In this document: positions 23,698-35,030 of the stretch, one piece after another
Layout of the letters: every line of letters begins with the position of its first letter
Numbering within the stretch: the first letter of the stretch is position 1
Assembly (NCBI GenBank): GCA_946122785.1
Contig: CAMGYJ010000006.1
Coordinates: 34,306,066-34,370,065 of the forward strand
Direction of reading: 5' to 3'
Length of the DNA stretch: 64,000 nucleotides
DNA from: Linum tenue
Lineage: Eukaryota; Streptophyta; Magnoliopsida; Malpighiales; Linaceae
Notes under the pieces: model-generated
What the model saw: only the letters and a program-made list of their open reading frames with translations
What the model was told of the DNA's origin: nothing
Database searches by the model: none
Position numbers and translations under genes: made by a program

Positions 23698-26600
23698 CTA
23701 CGATGCAAGCAGATCGATGAGGTCCTCTTCGTCATCATCAATGTCTGGCCTTCCACGTTGAGTATCGGAAACTTGCGACAGAATCTCCAAGTCCTTAAGT
23801 TGCTTGGAATACTGAATCTTCTTCTTACCGCGGGCTTTCTCATTTCTGGACATGTACCTTTCCCGACCATGACTCCGTGGATTAACTTTTTGCTTCATGG
23901 TCAGGCCACTTAATAGTTGAGACCCCCTGCTACAAAACAAGTCATATTTAATGCTTACCGGTTTCACTTGTTATGGATCGGGACATGGCATGGTCTGCCG
24001 ACTTGCACATTTTAGATAGTGCTTTCATCCACTTCTCATACACTCCATCATCAGCAACAGACAGTTTTTTGGCAATCTTATTCAACATGGCAGTGGTTTC
24101 TCTATATCTCAATGCAGTGGTGTTACCTGCGATGTTAGCAGTGTATGGAGCCTCATCCGTCTTGGCACTTGTGGAGGATTCACCAACCTCTTTCTTCTTG
24201 GCATGTACGGTCCATCTCTACAATATAAAGTGTTCTGGCAGGGTTTTCATGGCGGCATAGCAAAAATTTCCAAGGTGGACCATCACCTTGAGGATGTGGC
24301 GACATATAATTCCCATGGAATTGAACAGCCTACAACCACATTCCAATTGTGCATTTGCCACATCAACCAAAACTACAAGTTCGTCCCAACGGACGTCAAC
24401 TTTGGTGTAGAATGTTGTGTACCCAATAAATCCGTCGTCCCCACCAATGGAGTGCGGCTCCAATTGTACTCTTCCATTTGTTCATACGGTTGTTCCAACC
24501 TTCTATACATGCGAGGAGTGTAAATCTCAGCAGCTTGCTTGAGGATCCTGCTGAATGGCGAGGAGATGGCGGGAACCTAATTCATGTTGTCAAAGTCATG
24601 AATCCTCTCCTTGTATCTTTTATCTTCTACCAAGCTGCAATTGGAAACATACAGATTAATATTCTCGACTACTACAAGAGCATATACAATAATATTGTAT
24701 GTAGTATTCCCGAAAACAGTAACATCACACCTGTTAAAATGTATGAAAAACTTATCCAGATGATGGTTTGGTTTCAGAAAATTTCGCACCGATGCATTGC
24801 AAGATTCGCTGGCATGGGTTGTCAACATACCCGTTGTGAATTGCCTTCTAAGCCAACATGAAGACCACTGTTTTCGGAAGCCTAGCAGATAATGAAACCA
24901 CGGGTTGCCATCCACAAAGTCCCTGTCGGGGAAGCATTGACCAAGCATGTCCTTCCATGCAATGTCGAATTCAGCCTCACTATCAACTGTGTAGAATCAG
25001 TAAGTGAGGTGAATGCTTAGATTTTTCCTAACATCCTTGTCCTTCTTAAAATGCTTCTTCGCATTCATTAAAATGTGCCACGGACATAATGCATGGAAGA
25101 CAACGGGCCACTCATTACGAAGTGCTTTGGCCATAGCCACATCCTGATCGGTGAAGATGGTGGTTGGGAGCTTTTGATCCATGCAACGACGAAACGCGTC
25201 AAACAACCACTCGAAAGATGCACTAGTCTCGTCTTACAACAAGCACGCCCCAAATATGCAAGTCTGTCGGTGGTGGTTAAACCCAACAAAAATTCCTACA
25301 TAACACATATTGAAAAGTTCATTAGTCCACGGTAATATTCATAGTTTCCATACCAGTATTCAAATAATTCGGGTGAATATTCAAGCTATCATGACTATCA
25401 CAAAATGTATTTGAATAGAAAATTATATGCAAACAACAGAATTTACACGTACCCAATGGCTGATAGGCTTTGTTCGTAGGGTAAGTTGTGTCGAAAGAGA
25501 CCGAGTCACCAAACAATTTATAATCAGCCCGCATTTGGGCATCCGACCAGAATATGTTGGCAACTTGCTCATCACAATAAACTTCCATGGAATAATAAAA
25601 TCCAGGTTTGATTTCCATTTGCTTCTGAAAGTACTCCAACAAAAAAGTTGATTCACCATGTGCCATGTTCTTCTGTCTTTGCTTGTTCGGATGGTTCTTT
25701 TGTTCATTCTTCGTGAAGCTAAGCTTTTCGTACCCACCAGCACACATAGCAAGTAGCTTGTAAGAAGAGCTCAAACTAACACCAGCATCTGCATTGGCTT
25801 CAACCATCAGACCTTCAGCCTCACTAACACTTTTGTTAGACCTCAAAAACTGTGCATGCTACTTTGCGTGCAGTTCATGATTGGGTATATTGTTGAAATA
25901 ACTAACCACGAATGAATTCCTATCGTCATCCCACCAAAAGTGAACACGAGCTGTACACCCAATCCTTAACTCGTTTCTTTTTCTTTTACATTGGGTTTTA
26001 ACAACAACACTATCCTCCGGTCGTTTCTTAATGACCTTTGGATTTCTAGTACTCACCTTCGAAAAGCCTTGTTTGTTGCAACAATAGTAAAGGTACCAAT
26101 ACTTTTTCCCCAAGCTCTCCCTTGTTGTTCTTGCGCAACCTCGTGTGTTCGTTGTATACTCGAACACCAAAACCTCGGTCATGACCATATCTTGAATAGA
26201 AGCTATAGCATTCATCTAATGTATTGAATTGCAAGTTCTTCCTTAAGCACTCATCTTCTAGTGCTGCATAGACTGCCATTCGAATTGCATATTCAATAGA
26301 AGGTCAATTAGTATTCTTTTAAAGATGAATGCATATTCATGAAAAAGTCGGCAAATATTCTTCTAAAGATGAAGGCGTATTCTTTAGAATGTTAATGAAT
26401 ATTCTTTTAAAGATGTATGCGTATTCTTTAGTGGTCAACGAATATTCTTCTACATATGAATGCATATTCATTAGAAGGTCAACGAATATTCTTCTACATA
26501 TGAATGCATATTCATTAGAAGGTCAACGAATATTCTTCTAAAGATGATGGCTTATTTAAGGCTAACTAATATTCGATGACATAAAAGTAATATTCATGAA

Positions 26601-27036
26601 AATTAAAAAGTAATATGGTCATTACGGCTAACTAATACTCGGTAAGCGATATTCATGTTTCCTCCACTAGTGATATTCATGCAAGCACAGAACACCATGC
26701 AATGAAGCAAAATTGTAAACCCTAAAACATAATAAATGCAAGCACCATAAATGTAAACCCTAACACATTCATTGCTGACCAACAACCAAAACATATATAA
26801 GTCTAAATGGATCTGTTTTCTTAGTCTTCACATACCCCTTCTATTTCATAAACTGCAGCCATCCACTCTTGCGAGCCCCACAAACCATCAGATGAACCAT
26901 CCACTTTGAGGATGGTATCAGCAAGGTCCACCTCTTCCGGTTCATCACCATCGACATTACCTTTATCGATTTCAGCCGACATATCTTCAAGGTGGACCTC
27001 CTCTTGTGCTGCAATATCATCCCCCATCTTCGACAA
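23698..27036 (-). pseudogene. Second FAR1/FHY3-like MULE transposase, disabled
   Basis: On minus, a possible acidic first exon (27036-26821) is followed by an intron with a tandem array. The FAR1 domain comes next (about 26279-25860: FNTLDECYSFYSRYGHDRGF, CTARVHFWWDD, NNIPNHELH). The catalytic core has the first Asp in SVSFDTTYPTNKAYQPLG, the second in TTIFTDQDVAMAKAL and Glu in THASESCNASVRNFL. A SWIM finger (CGCRLF..ICRHILKV) lies near 24330. The Lys-rich C-terminal part ends near 23698 with an Asp/Glu tail. Frames change several times (near 25320, 24950, 24560 and 23970) and no single coding path survives. Host FAR1-RELATED genes descend from the same family, but the breaks and flanking arrays favour a dead element. 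Confidence 0.75.
26290..26560. repeat. ~60 bp tandem repeat rich in GAATATTC and ATGCAT
   Basis: About five units contain GGTCAACGAATATTCTTCTA and CATATGAATGCATATTCAT. CGAATATTC and GAATGCATATTC are palindromic or nearly so. The array falls in the probable first intron or 5' region of the minus-strand transposase, and it shares the AATATT core with the 76 bp array at the other end of the same element. Confidence 0.85.
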
Positions 27037-27429
27037 ACTATCTTCCGCTGGAGTCTTTTTCTTCTATTTGAAGGACCAATCTTTCTTCCTCTTGAAGATC
27101 GTTACCCTAAACCCTCTTTTTGTGTTTTTCTGGATTATGGTCTTCAATGGCGGACGGAGAGAAAAGATGAGGAAGAAGATAGTTGTGAGATTGAGAGAGA
27201 GAGAGAGAGGTTGGTAGGTGAGGTATTAAAGATGGGTTTTTTTGGGGCTGGATTTTTTGCCAAAAATCCTTCAGCTCGGCTTCCCCACAGCTCAACTGCG
27301 GCTTGTCTCCTTCCCTGAGCACGTACCTTAGCCAACAAATCCTGGCCCTCCGTTGCTGGCTTGGGCGACGGGGCCTCCCCCCCCCCCCCTCCCGGGCGTG
27401 TGAGTTGGTGCACACAAAAAACCATGTGT

Positions 27430-29570
27430 ACCATAGCGAAATTGCTAACTAACTACCATGAACCGTGGGATATGAATCGGTGTGTGACAAGGAAATTGCG
27501 AACCTAGGAGGTGCAACTATGGTTAGAAACCATCCCCTCAACTGTTAGGTCAAGGAAAGCATTATAGGCTACAATTGAGGGTTGACTTACCTACTCCATC
27601 AAACCTAGGTTTGGACGGCTTAATCACAATTAACCTAGGTGTCTAATTCAAATTTAGAGGTTTCTCCTACATTAACCTAGTTAGGAGGCATGGAATGCCT
27701 AAGAAAACCAGCTCAATTTGAGCCTCTTAAGATAAGGGGGTTTCTCTCTAAGCTAGGTTAGAATAACCCAATAGATTGCCAAGCACACACAATGCACAAT
27801 CACCATGAAAAATACCTCAAATCTTAAATTAAACACCACCCACACATAATCATTCAATCCACACAATCAACTACATGGTAGAAGTTAGGGTTCTACAACA
27901 TCCAAGTGAAAAGGGAGAATACTCCATGCTAGACCAAGGAAGAACACAATGAAAAAAGAAAGAAACCATCATTGTGATGCCTCCAACTCTCCTTGTGCTT
28001 GTAGAGATCATCTCTTCAAGAGGAACTTACCAAATCTTCACTTGGAGCCAACCCTAGCATCTTCTCCCTCTTGGTTTGTGACTTTCTCTCTCTAGGGTTT
28101 CAAGAAGAAGAAGAAGGTTTCTCTCACTTTGGGCTCCCCCTTCTTCCTTCTATCAACTCTCCATTTATAAACAGATCGCGCCCAGTTCACGGTCCCAATT
28201 CACGGCCGTGAACATCAGACCGGGACCGTGAATGCACCGCTTTATTAGTTGAGTTTACGGTCCAAGGCTTCAGTTCACGGTCTAACAACCGTGAACTGCC
28301 TCAGCGTTAGTAACCTCTGAAAATCCTCTGAACGCTGTTCGTTTCAAGGTTTGTGATTTCAATTCACGGTCTTGGCGACCGTGAACTCGCAGCTCTGACC
28401 GTGAACTGCGGTTGGATCCTCCTCTTTGCCCGGTCTTTGCGCCTTTTCTTCCAACTTTCGACTCTGGGGTTGGTTTCACCTGTCAGACTCTGAAACACAT
28501 TGAAACACAACAAACCTAGTATAAAACCACCCTTTTTGGAGCTTAACTGCCACAAACGCCAACGAATCACTCACCCACACTTAGACGTTTGCTTGTCCCC
28601 AAGCAAACCATTTCAAACAAGGTAATCTCAACCTAACAAAATAATTTGGGGACAAATCAAAGGGCACAAAGTGGCGAATCTCAATGGCTATTGGCAATTA
28701 ACACATGGACTGTTGCAAGCAATATCGCATCCACCACAAATGGCATTCGAGGTCACCAAAAACGGGCAAACAAAAGTTCTCACCTTGTTCATGAATCAAT
28801 GCAAGTCTCAACAAGATCACTTATCAACCACAACTAACCATGCATAGCATTCAAGTCCAAGGAACAAACGAATGGGCAACAAAGAACATCACCGGGGTAT
28901 GATATAACATGCAAAACAAGAATGAATCATTCACTCTCTTGACCAGTGGCGTTGAGACCATATGGTGCAAACAATGTGCACAATCATCAACACTCGTCCC
29001 TAACGTCTCTTCACCACGGCGACAACCTCTAAATGCTAGAGTTCACGGGACGGTTGTCATCACTAGATTGTCCGGAGGTCTTAGACACAGGTTCAAATGA
29101 ATGGCAATTGTCTTTGACATGGGAAAAAGGCCTTTTGGGTGGTGGCAAATACAACATGAGGTCCTACATCTTCACCCTAAACCCAAAGGTTCTATGGTTT
29201 CGACTAAGAACCTTCCCTACAAATAATGGCCACTTGCATTAGCCAAAAACCTAACTTCTCCCTTCCAAACTATCACCCATCATGAACTACATTCAAGCAT
29301 ACTTCCTCGGTCTATTCTTGCTATCACATTTCAAACATGGTAGTGAAAGATTTCAACAACAATGTGGGTGTTTCAATGACTTGAGTGCCAAGAAACCCAT
29401 CCTAGAGGATACACTTTGATTTTTGTGGCACTCTCTCCTTTATTTGCCCCGTTTTATTACCTCTTTTTCGATTCTTTTTTTTCTTTTTATCTTTTCTTTT
29501 TTTTTCTTTTGAGGAGGGTACTAGAGAGTAAAACACTACCCCCACACTTAATGTTACGCCCACTATCTTT
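27430..29570 (-). mobile_element. Athila-like retrotransposon remnant (3'UTR and LTR)
   Basis: Read on minus, TAAGTGTGGGGGTAGTG (about 29550) and TTGGGGACAAGCAAACGTC (about 28600) are stretches seen after the pol gene and before the 3' LTR in plant Athila-like elements. A TATA-like TTTATAAATGG near 28165 (minus), followed by a CT-rich leader, looks like an LTR promoter. No coding domain survives. Borders are not resolved, and the assignment rests on these short landmarks. Confidence 0.45.
28190..28420. repeat. Cluster of TTCACGGTC direct and inverted motifs
   Basis: About nine copies of TTCACGG or its complement CCGTGAA occur within 230 bp, including AATTCACGGCCGTGAAC and TTCACGGTCTTGGCGACCGTGAACT, which can form hairpins. 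They lie in the probable U3 region of the Athila-like LTR, upstream of its TATA box in the other orientation. Confidence 0.7.
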
Positions 29571-29576
29571 TTGAGC

Positions 29577-29586
29577 TACATAATTG
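29577..29586 (+). repeat. 10 bp target-site duplication (left)
   Basis: TACATAATTG abuts the left end of the element starting at 29587 and is repeated exactly at 30860-30869. Confidence 0.85.
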
Positions 29587-30859
29587 GGGTAAAATATCCC
29601 TCATACCACTAAAGTATGAGAATTGGGGCAAGGGTACCACCAAAGTAAAAATAGGGCACAAGATACCATTAAAGTCAATCAAATGTGCATATTTACAATT
29701 TCCTGTCCATTGACTAATGGATTCATTCAATGACTAACAGATTGAATAAAATATTAATATTTTAACACCTCATCATCATTAATTAAAGACCAAAGACACC
29801 CTCCATTCCCCATTTCGTGAAATAAACTCATACCATACAAAGGGGAAAAAATAAGAAAATGGGAAAACATAGCCTCTGCCAACCCAAATTTAGGGTTCTC
29901 TCATTTACTCTTCTTCTTCTTCTCTGAAATCACAAGGGAGAGGATTCGCAAGATGCTTCAATCCCATCCCGCTAGAAATCACCGCCATCTCTCTTAACGA
30001 CATCTCCACCGCCAAGCCTCTAAGCTAGTCGCTCTGGGCCAGCTTCACCGCTTCCAACGGCAGCTCTACCAAAACAAGGCCCTCGTTGACATCATTATCC
30101 ACTTTTTAGCTGATATTGAGGAAGGAAATTCTTGGCCCCATCGCCCCTCCGCCGCCATTCGCGGCCGGTCATCGACTCTCCGGAAGCCCAACAGTTTCGT
30201 TTCCAGCTCCGCCGCCACTGCGTTACCTTTCCAGCTCCTCCTACCATCAATCTCCTATATCCAATCTCTGACTCCCAAACCCCAAATGCCGCTAGGGTCT
30301 GCAATCTTTATTGGGTGGCATTGATTCTGGCGATGGGGGTTCTAGGAACAACGCTTCTCGCCCCCAAATAAATCTTGTCCTCTGCACCCACAAACTCACA
30401 GTCGCTGCCCTCTGAAGTTACACGATGATCAGGGGCTCGACACCATATCGTTGCATTCGCCTCCCGTCGGTAATGAGTCGTTTAGGTAGCAAAGATTTGG
30501 AAACCCAAATATGGCGATTGAGATTGGACCGAGATTTTTCGATGGCGAAGGTTTGGGATATTATTTTATTATTTTTCCTTTGTGGTGTGCGTTTGGTTCA
30601 GCAAATGTGGAAGGGGATGTGGCCAAAAATGGTTGACTCGGCATCTCGTTGGTTTATAGCTATTAGCTAGTGCTGAGTTGTTAAAATAATAATAATCTAT
30701 TCAACCTGTTAGTCAATGAATGAATTTGTTAGTCAATAGACGGAAAATTATAAATATGCACATTTAATTGACTTTAATGGTATTTGGTGCCCTATTTTTA
30801 CTTTAGTGGTACCCTTGCCCCAATTCTCATACTTTAGTGGTATGGAGGGTATTTTATCC
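29587..30859. mobile_element. Non-autonomous MULE-like element with captured DNA
   Basis: Inverted repeats of roughly 170-190 bp form both ends (GGGTAAAATATCCCTCATAC at left; the right end, complemented, is GGATAAAATACCCTCCATAC). The exact 10 bp duplication TACATAATTG flanks it (29577-29586 and 30860-30869). Long inverted repeats and 9-11 bp duplications are typical of Mutator-like elements. The middle (about 29930-30470) is GC-rich and gene-like, with a CT-rich leader and Arg/His/Leu-rich frames, but the frames are short and I do not recognise a protein. It is probably a Pack-MULE carrying a host fragment. Confidence 0.85.
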
Positions 30860-30869
30860 TACATAATTG

Positions 30870-31641
30870 ATCATGTGTTGCGGTTAAGGATTAACTATGA
30901 GTTACTTTTTGATTATATTAAATAACATAAAGTTAAATGAACTAGGCTAGTTATATGTTGAATGATACACACTAGTGTATCCGGATTCAGTGGGAGTGCC
31001 CAATAATAATTATATTAATACGTTAGGGTCTCTATTCTCCACAACTTTGAACTCGCTATTTATGATGGTCTAAATAAAAAGAGGACTGAAATGGGTGATA
31101 GCAAATTGTCAACCCGTTTCAATAGTAAGAACCATAGTAGGGTTTAACTCATATATGGGAACGAAGGGATCAAGTCCCTTGTCGTCTCTTGTACCCATTT
31201 TCCACTGGAGACATGTAAAAGCTCTAGTTCCCAAACAAAACCACAGACATACATGTAGCTACCAATTCCAACGCATATTTAATGAATCAAGAGGTGGGTG
31301 GATTATTTAAAGGGGCATAGTGGGAGTGAGACGACCCTTATCCAATTTCTTTGTTTTGAACGCCAGGAGAAACATAAGAAACTCCTTTATCATTCCTCTC
31401 CGTTGTCACCACCAGAACTTCCCTTTTCTTGAGATTCAAGAGGAGGTGAGTGCAATCCTGTTCCCTTCCTCGACCATGATCCATCCTGACCATGCTTAAG
31501 CCAATTTCAACTAAAGAACAAGATAGAATGAGATAAAGGAAGAGTGTGAGAGAGCTTTTGGGTTGCTGATTAGAGGGACCAGTTATTCAAGGTACCTTCT
31601 TTTCTTTGCTGATGCCATAGATTTGCTAGAGGAGGAAAGGA

Positions 31642-31708
<67 letters not shown>

Positions 31709-31986
31709 TATTATTAGTTAGTGGGTGTTGCATGTGTGGTTATGCATGGCTTTCACAAACTGGGCAAATCATTTTAAGGAGGGTCAATGTTAAGTAAGCT
31801 TATATTGTTTATTTTGTTCATTTCGCTACGGGAGGAAGGGATTTGAGTTGTCTAATTATAGTGGTAATGGGTGGAATTAATCCCTTCATTGGTAAAGGAA
31901 CTGTTAACAAAACAAGTGTGTATTATTCATGTATTTAGTAGGTATGCATACAACAAGTAGCTTGGGTATAGGGAATATACATATGT
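30870..31986. other. Spacer, no gene seen
   Basis: AT-rich DNA with short unrelated frames; apart from the TA microsatellite near 31649 nothing specific is visible. Confidence 0.4.
31649..31705. repeat. (TA)n microsatellite
   Basis: An uninterrupted TA dinucleotide run of about 28 units in AT-rich spacer. Confidence 0.97.
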
Positions 31987-33000
31987 GGGTAAAATACCTC
32001 GCATGCCACTTAAGTTTGAGAATAGGGGTCGTCATACCACTTAAGTTTGAATAGGGCGTCGGGTACCACTGAACTCTATTATATGTGCACCCGGTACCAC
32101 TTAAGTTCACTCCTAAGTGCATTCCGTTAAAGTTGACAGAATATTCTTAGAATATTCTGTTTTCTAAATTTCATAATTGGTCCTTCTACTTTTTTATTGT
32201 AAAAAAATAATTTGTACTTATGAAAAACATCATTTTTTATTGGTTAGTTAGAATCCTCTTTTAAATATTTGATACCAAATCAAGAAAATTTAGAATCAAT
32301 TATCATTATAATTATTTTCAATTATCATTATGTGTTCTAATAATTTAATTATTCCATGCACGTTGTAACTAAACAATATTGTAGCTTATATAGTCATATT
32401 TTCTTTTCTATATTTTTTATCGAATGTTGTAGCTTTTATATTTTATTTGTTACTTGGTTACTTTTCATTTCTTTTCATTCTAATTTTTTTCAATTAGAAG
32501 AATATGTTTAATTCTTTCCTATTGTGTTCCAGTTATCCTTCTTTGATTTTGATATATTGATAATCGATTAGGTTCTATTTTAATTATTTCTAATGGTGCT
32601 TCTAATTGAATTAGGGGGTTTAAATAGATATTCTAATATTAATATTAATTTTAAATATTTATTATTATATTCTAGTATATTTATTATTATTCTTGATATT
32701 AATTTACTATATTTACTAATTTACTAATTTATCTATTTATTAAAAAAATTATTAATCATTCTAGTAATAATATGTTAAGAAGGTTTTCTAATTATTATAT
32801 TAGATAAAACTTGTTGAAATATAGTTTTGGATGTTTTTAAATGTTTCGGATATCAAAAAGTAATTAAAATTTTGGGTTGGATGGAAAAGTAGATGGATGC
32901 ATATTTTGGCGACTTTAATGGTACCCGACGCCCTATTCAAACTTAAGTGGTATATCTACCTCAATTCTCAAACTTAAGTGATACCCGAGGTATTTTAACC
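31987..33000. mobile_element. 1.0 kb non-autonomous MULE-like element
   Basis: Ends are imperfect inverted repeats of about 105 bp (GGGTAAAATACCTCGCATGC at left; complemented right end GGTTAAAATACCTCGGGTAT). The flanks TACATATGT and TGCATATGT are a 9 bp target duplication with one mismatch. The interior is very AT-rich and has no gene. The terminal GGGTAAAATA and the CCACTTAAGT/ACCACTAAAG subterminal motif tie it to the family of the element at 29587-30859. Confidence 0.82.
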
Positions 33001-33259
33001 TGCATATGTGTGTCCCTTGCATAGTTATGAACAGAAATAGTTTTACTAAACGAATTGATTATATATGGGTCGGTCCGTTAATTAATTGGTTTTGAGGTTA
33101 AGAGAGTACAAAGGTATTTTGCAAAAATTATAAGCGAAGGGAATGGGGTAATAGGGAGAGGATCTTCGGATCAATGATGGGCAATGCATTTTGGATGGGT
33201 TGTTTGAATAAAGTTAATTAAATTATAATTTTAATATATATGCTAACCTTCTTGCCTAT

Positions 33260-34500
33260 TCGGTAACATGGGTTGATTGTTAGCCTATTAAATGGGCTTG
33301 AGATAGGGTCAGTAGGGCATTTTTGTCCGTTTTTGTATTTTATTTATTTATTCCGCATTTTAGTTGTTGGCTTTTTTAATGAAAGAGAGAGAATGACCTA
33401 CTCTCTGCAACTCTACTTTCTTCCTTCTCTCTTCCTTTTTCCCAATCTCTTTCCAGATACTTTCTCTTTCCAGATACTTTTTCTTTCTCTATTCCTTCTC
33501 TCTCACTTTTTCTCTCACAATCTCCTTTTCAAATCTAGATCTGCTCTCTTTCATCTTCATTTGTTTTATCTAGCAATCGACGAATAAAAATTGAAGTCAC
33601 CCTCTTTAATTGCGTTTCTTCTCTTCATCAACTTATTGGCTTTAATTTCGATCTTTCTCCTTTTTTGGCGTTTGGTGTTCTTTGGTTACGGATGAAATGA
33701 GATGAGACAGAAGACAAGTTTTTTTTCACTCCCTCCTTTTGTTTTTTCCCTTTCTTTTAGGTAATATATATTGGTATTACCACACTATACCATATGATAT
33801 AATGTGGTAACGAAATATATATTGGTATTACCACTCTATACCATATGATATTAGATGGTAACGAAATATATATTGATATTACCACACTATACCATATGGT
33901 ATTGGGTGGTAACGAAATATATATTGGTATTACCACTCTATATCTTATGGTATTTGGTGGTAAAGAAATATATATTGATATTACCAGACTATACCATATG
34001 GTATTGGGTGGTAACGAAATATATATTGATATTACCACACTATACCATATGGTATTGGGTGGTAACGAAATATATATTCATGTGGCAAAAAATTTCATAC
34101 CATATGGTATGCTCTTATTTAATACCAGTCAATACCATATGGTATAGACTGGTAATAACTGACAAATTTTTTTGTATAAAAAAAATATCAAATTGGATAT
34201 CATTTTGAAAAGCACAATTAATATGATCTAACTGTGCAAAAAAAATTAAATTTTTTATTTAAAACGAGCTAGAAATCGTCCGTTAAAGATTAAGAGAAGG
34301 AAAATTAAATGTTTTGCGAGGAGAGAGAATGAGGCGCTGATGTGGTCCGGTCAAAAGTCAGCATCAGCAATAAATAGGAGTAAGTGCAATTTTACCGCAC
34401 TGCCCTTTTCACATTTAATTTAAATAAAAAAGTGACTGACACGTGTGGACTAGGGAAGGGGTTACTGATGGGTTACTGACCCATCAGTTACTCACCCGAT
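33260..34500. mobile_element. Short non-autonomous relative of the 10 kb MULE
   Basis: The left side has GGTCAGTAGGGCATTTTTGTCC (33308-33329), matching GGTCAG..GGGGTATTTTTGTCC of the large MULE's left end. The right side has GGTTACTGACC..TTACTCACCC (about 34460-34498), matching the large element's right end (GGTTACTGACC..TTACTCACC). A CT-rich leader-like stretch (33400-33560) and an ACCATATGGT array lie inside. No coding sequence remains. Borders are approximate and no target duplication was found, but shared ends and a shared palindrome make common ancestry likely. Confidence 0.7.
33764..34150. repeat. 52 bp tandem array with ACCATATGGT palindromes
   Basis: Six units of about 52 bp read GAAATATATATTGGTATTAC then CACACTATACCATATGGTAT then GGGTGGTAAC. 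Two further ATACCATATGGTAT copies follow near 34098 and 34132. Each unit is itself a larger imperfect palindrome (GGTATTACCAC..GTGGTAAC around ACCATATGGT). Long open frames on both strands arise from the array and are not genes. Confidence 0.92.
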
Positions 34501-34509
34501 CTGGACCCT

Positions 34510-35030
34510 ATTAAACGTGATCGAATGACTTTGTTTAAAGGCAAAAAGGCAAGTCGGGAAGCAACAAAGCAAAAGGGAATGGCTGAATTATTGAACGGTG
34601 AGTAAATCCTAACCTAATGTTTATCTTAATACGATTAAGATATTCGGGTCATGAAGCGGCCCGAGTACAAGTTAGGTATATGATGTCTTGGAAAGACTTG
34701 AACTATTTGTGGTTGAATGTCAATATGTAGCATAATTACATGATTGAATGGTGATGAAATGATTGAATGATCATATGACTGGGTGAAGTTAGCGTATCAT
34801 GATAACTAGTTTTTTGGTCGCGCTCTGCAGCGGTAAGAAACTAACGATTGAGTTTAAATCAAATAATTCACAAAATTATTCATATAAGATATATACATAA
34901 ATTTCACATAGTGTGTGAATTATTATGAATAATATGAGTCATTCGTTATGAAAGACTTAAAATTAATAAATACAAAATAATTATTTGTCCGTAAGCTTTA
35001 CGTAGTGTCTTAGTCATTAAGGAAGACTCA
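34510..35030. other. Spacer, no gene seen
   Basis: AT-rich DNA with no coding or repeat signal that I can assign; it may be the start of the same LTR-like unit that resumes at 41620. Confidence 0.3.

Noticed and set aside
23698..27036. A working host FAR1-RELATED SEQUENCE gene
   Set aside because: Several frame breaks and transposon-like arrays around it favour a dead MULE.
33757..34208. Long repetitive open frames on both strands
   Set aside because: They follow the 52 bp array exactly and have no protein-like composition.
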